The notes under the pieces were generated by a model. That model was not told the DNA's origin and did no database searches. It saw only the letters and a list, made by a program, of their open reading frames with translations. Of a stretch of DNA of 64,000 nucleotides, positions 61,743 through 64,000 are shown in pieces. Position numbers and translations under genes: made by a program. This stretch comes from Streptomyces humicola (GTDB lineage Bacteria > Actinomycetota > Actinomycetes > Streptomycetales > Streptomycetaceae), in NCBI RefSeq assembly GCF_024436035.1, contig NZ_JANFNG010000002.1, positions 434,001 through 498,000 of the forward strand. Reading direction: 5' to 3'. How positions within the stretch are numbered: position 1 is the first letter of the stretch; every line of letters begins with the position of its first letter.

Positions 61743-61797
61743 GGACTACACCCGGACTACACACGGACTACACACGGACTACGCTCGGACTACGCGA
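61743..61797. repeat. Five 11-bp tandem repeats
   Basis: Five head-to-tail units: GGACTACACCC, GGACTACACAC, GGACTACACAC, GGACTACGCTC, GGACTACGCGA. The 11-bp period is near one helical turn, so a protein could bind each unit on one face. The array spans the gap between sffA and the convergent MocR gene and covers the MocR stop codon. Confidence 0.8.
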
Positions 61798-63331
61798 CGA
61801 GCGAGCCCGGGCCCTGCAGATCCGCGACCGGCCCGCCCGAGCGGACCGCGTCGGCCGCCGACGCCAGCCGGGAGACCGCCTCGTCCGCGACGGCGCCCGA
61901 CACCGAGAACGGCAGCCGGATGTACCCCTCGAAGGCGCCGTCAATCCCGAACCGCGGCCCGGACGGGACCCGTACGCCGAACCGCTCCCCCGCGACCGCG
62001 AGCCGCGAGCCGGAGACGTCCCCGGTGCGCACCCACATCGTCAGCCCGCCCCTGGGAACCTCGAACTCCCAGTCCGGCACCCGCCGGCGAAGCGCCGCCA
62101 CCAGCGCGTCCCTGTTGGCGCCCGCGAGATCTTGGCGAAGCGCGACGGCCTCGCCCCAGCCCTCACCGCGCATCAGCGACACGATGGCGAGCTGTTCGAC
62201 GACTGGGGAGCCGAGGTCGAGGTAGGCGCGTGCGGCGACGAGATTGCGCACCACCTCGGGTGTGGCCCGTACCCAGCCGATCCGCATGCCGGCCCAGAAC
62301 GCCTTGCTCGCCGAGCCCACGGTGACCACGGTGCCGCCGCCGCGGTCGAAGGACGCGAGCGGGCGCGGCATCCCGCCCTCGGGATCGACGGCGAGCTCGG
62401 CCATCGTCTCGTCGGCGACGAGCACGACGCCCGCGGAGCGCGCGGCTTCGACGAGTCCGCGCCGCAGTTCGTCGCCGGCTAGCGCGCCCGTGGGATTGTG
62501 GAAATCCGGGATCACGTAGGCCATGCGCGGGGCGGCGTCGCGGAGCACGCGCCGCCAGGCGGCGAGGTCCCAGCCCGCAAGGCCTTCTTCCATGGGCACC
62601 GGGACGAGCCGGGCGCCGCTTTCGCGTAGGAGCTGCAGGACGTTGGCGTAGCTCGGCGCCTCCACGGCGATGCGCTCGCCGCGCCCGGCCACCAGCCGGG
62701 AGACCGCTGCCACCGCGCCCAGCGCCCCGGTGGTCACCATGATCTGTTCGGGCATCGTCGGCACGCCGCGTTCGGTGTAGCGGCGGGCGATGGCCTCGCG
62801 CAGCGGAGGCAGCCCCGCCGGGAAGTCGCCGTGGGTTGCGGCATAGGCGGGGAGTTCTGCGAGCGCCCCCTCGATGCCGCGGGTCAGCCACGGTTCGGGG
62901 GCGGGCAGCGCGGCGATGCCGAGATCGATGACGGAGGTGGCACTCGCCGCGTCGGCGGCCGACGTCCCCGCCGCGCCGGCGGCTGACGTCACTGTCGGTG
63001 GCAGCGGCTCCAGTCCACCGCCGGGTACCGGGTGCCCGTCCGGCATGGACGTCCAACTTCCGGCGCCGCGGCGGGACTTGACGAAACCCTCGGAGCGCAG
63101 GGCCTCGTACGCGGCGGCCACGGTGGTACGGCTGACGCCGAGCGCCACCGCGAGCTCCCGCTCCGCGGGAAGCCGGGCCGCGACGGGCACCCGCCCCTCC
63201 AGCACCAGCAGGCGTACGCCTTCGGCCAGCCCCCGGTACGCGGGGACGCGCCTGCCGTCCGGCCGGGCCGAGTGCGGTGCGAGCAGCCGGGCCAGATGCC
63301 CCGCGCCCACCGCTGCAGTCCACTGCGCCAT
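61790..63331 (-). CDS. MocR-type regulator (GntR helix-turn-helix fused to aminotransferase domain)
   Basis: The 513-residue fusion has a GntR winged helix at about 30-90 (RGLAEGVRLLVLEGRVPVAARLPAERELAVALGVSRTTV and AAYEALRSEGFVKSRRGAGSW). A fold-type I aminotransferase domain follows from about 135, with PDFHNPTGAL, ADETMAEL and PLP-Lys block VGSASKAFWAGMRIGW. MocR proteins sense PLP or amines, and many are divergent from YczE-type membrane proteins, as this one is. The C-terminus is encoded within 11-bp tandem repeats. Confidence 0.93.
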   Translation of the reverse strand: MAQWTAAVGAGHLARLLAPHSARPDGRRVPAYRGLAEGVRLLVLEGRVPVAARLPAERELAVALGVSRTTVAAAYEALRSEGFVKSRRGAGSWTSMPDGHPVPGGGLEPLPPTVTSAAGAAGTSAADAASATSVIDLGIAALPAPEPWLTRGIEGALAELPAYAATHGDFPAGLPPLREAIARRYTERGVPTMPEQIMVTTGALGAVAAVSRLVAGRGERIAVEAPSYANVLQLLRESGARLVPVPMEEGLAGWDLAAWRRVLRDAAPRMAYVIPDFHNPTGALAGDELRRGLVEAARSAGVVLVADETMAELAVDPEGGMPRPLASFDRGGGTVVTVGSASKAFWAGMRIGWVRATPEVVRNLVAARAYLDLGSPVVEQLAIVSLMRGEGWGEAVALRQDLAGANRDALVAALRRRVPDWEFEVPRGGLTMWVRTGDVSGSRLAVAGERFGVRVPSGPRFGIDGAFEGYIRLPFSVSGAVADEAVSRLASAADAVRSGGPVADLQGPGSLVA

Positions 63332-63354
63332 CAGAACAAGTCCACCTTCCCTGG

Positions 63355-63373
63355 ATTGGCCATGTAATTGGCC
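63355..63373. promoter_or_regulatory. Direct repeat ATTGGCC in MocR/YczE promoter region
   Basis: ATTGGCC-ATGTA-ATTGGCC, a direct repeat spaced 12 bp start to start, between the divergent MocR and YczE genes. MocR dimers often bind direct repeats, so this is the probable operator of both genes. Confidence 0.6.
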
Positions 63374-63429
63374 CTACCCCCGCGCCCAGACTGTCACGCA
63401 ACCAGCCACTTCCGCCAGGGGGTCCCCTC

Positions 63430-64000
63430 GTGCCTGCCGCCGGTTCGTCCGCAGCACTCCCGTCGGCTCGCGTCAGCCGTCGTCTCGTCCACCTCTACTG
63501 CGGGCTCGTGCTCTACGGGTCGAGCCCGGCGCTCCAACTCCGCGCCGGGCTCGGGCTCGATCCATGGGACGTCTTCCACCAGGGCGTGGCACAGCACACG
63601 GGGATCAGCATCGGGGTCGTGTCGATCATGGTTGGCGCTCTGGTGCTGCTGCTGTGGTGGCCGCTGCGGCAGCGCCCCGGACTCGGCACGACCTCCAACG
63701 TCTTCGTGGTGGGTCTGTCCATGGACGCCACGCTGGGGCTGTTGCCCGAGGTGCACCCGCTCGCCGTGCGGATTCCCCTGCTCGCCACCGCGATCGTGCT
63801 GAACGGCGTGGCGACCGGCCTGTACATCTCCGCCCGCTTCGGCCCCGGCCCGCGCGACGGCCTGATGACCGGCCTGCACCGCAGGACCGGCCGCTCGGCG
63901 CGGCTGGTACGTACCGGTATCGAGCTGACCGTGCTCGCCACCGGCTTCCTGCTCGGCGGCCCGGTGGGCATCGGTACCGTGGCATACGCCCTGGCCATCG
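63430..64000 (+). CDS. YczE/YyaS/YitT family membrane protein, 3'-truncated by window
   Basis: The first 190 codons are inside the window. The frame begins with GTG at 63430 (MPAAGSSAALPSARVSRRLVHLYCGLVLYGSS) and has the YczE-type GLGLDPWDVFHQGVAQHTGISIGVVSI, GTTSNVFVVGLSMDATL and ISARFGPGPRDGLMTGLHRRTG blocks. At least five hydrophobic segments are visible. YczE proteins are frequent partners of divergent MocR regulators and may move pyridoxal-like or amine compounds. The end lies beyond the window. Confidence 0.85.
   Translation, partial: MPAAGSSAALPSARVSRRLVHLYCGLVLYGSSPALQLRAGLGLDPWDVFHQGVAQHTGISIGVVSIMVGALVLLLWWPLRQRPGLGTTSNVFVVGLSMDATLGLLPEVHPLAVRIPLLATAIVLNGVATGLYISARFGPGPRDGLMTGLHRRTGRSARLVRTGIELTVLATGFLLGGPVGIGTVAYALAI

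Noticed and set aside
1-64000. tRNA, rRNA, CRISPR, IS elements, integrases and attachment sites
   Set aside because: No cloverleaf with a TTCGA-type arm, regular spacer array, transposase motif or flanking terminal repeats was found on reading both strands by eye. A covariance-model search would be needed to exclude small RNAs.

Overview
This is a high-GC actinobacterial chromosome segment, almost certainly Streptomyces or a close relative. The base composition and start-codon use fit (GTG and TTG alongside ATG, no TTA codon noticed in the genes read). So do several characteristic gene sets: a smeA-sffA-like sporulation operon, a WhiJ-like module (DUF5753 regulator, RsbW-type ATPase, DUF397 protein), LysX, a DasR-type operator on a chitinase gene, and a MocR/YczE pair. 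No rRNA, tRNA, insertion sequence, phage, integrase or CRISPR array was seen.

Layout. 1-9.3 kb: the end of an SGNH hydrolase, an SDR dehydrogenase divergent from a GNAT-like acyltransferase, an APC permease, and a GT87 mannosyltransferase-like gene followed by a GH38 alpha-mannosidase. 9.5-13.6 kb: a very short secreted peptide, a zinc alcohol dehydrogenase, a phosphodiester glycosidase and a CE4 polysaccharide deacetylase. 13.4-18.2 kb: a GAF/PucR-type regulator, a short Rho paralogue and a small secreted protein. 18.4-27.5 kb: a second APC permease, a VOC protein, a UbiE-like methyltransferase, a GH18 chitinase and two related trypsin-like secreted proteases. 27.5-36.9 kb: LysX, a methyltransferase, a 2-oxoglutarate oxygenase, a two-component system and an FAD monooxygenase.

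36.9-47.5 kb is a region of gene decay. It holds a truncated sugar ABC permease, a ribulokinase fragment and a broken LacI regulator, apparently the scar of an arabinose-type locus, with the LacI-type operator still in place. It also holds a GNAT gene with an in-frame TGA and a multiply frameshifted maleylpyruvate isomerase-like gene. Among these lie intact gadB, an aldehyde dehydrogenase and the WhiJ-like module. The two outer promoter regions of that module share a motif in inverted orientation.

47.5-64 kb: exonuclease III; an extra cytochrome oxidase set (ctaD-ctaF) convergent with a lone qcrB; a three-subunit xanthine dehydrogenase-type operon; a SixA phosphatase; a GH35 beta-galactosidase; an ankyrin protein; a DUF3291 protein; smeA-sffA; and a MocR regulator divergent from a YczE membrane protein cut by the window end.

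The strongest leads are the Rho paralogue and the WhiJ-like module. The Rho paralogue lacks the N-terminal helical domain, has altered RNA-contact residues, and has Ser at the position equivalent to E. coli Gly337, a known bicyclomycin-resistance site. All functions are read from sequence motifs; no database search was run.
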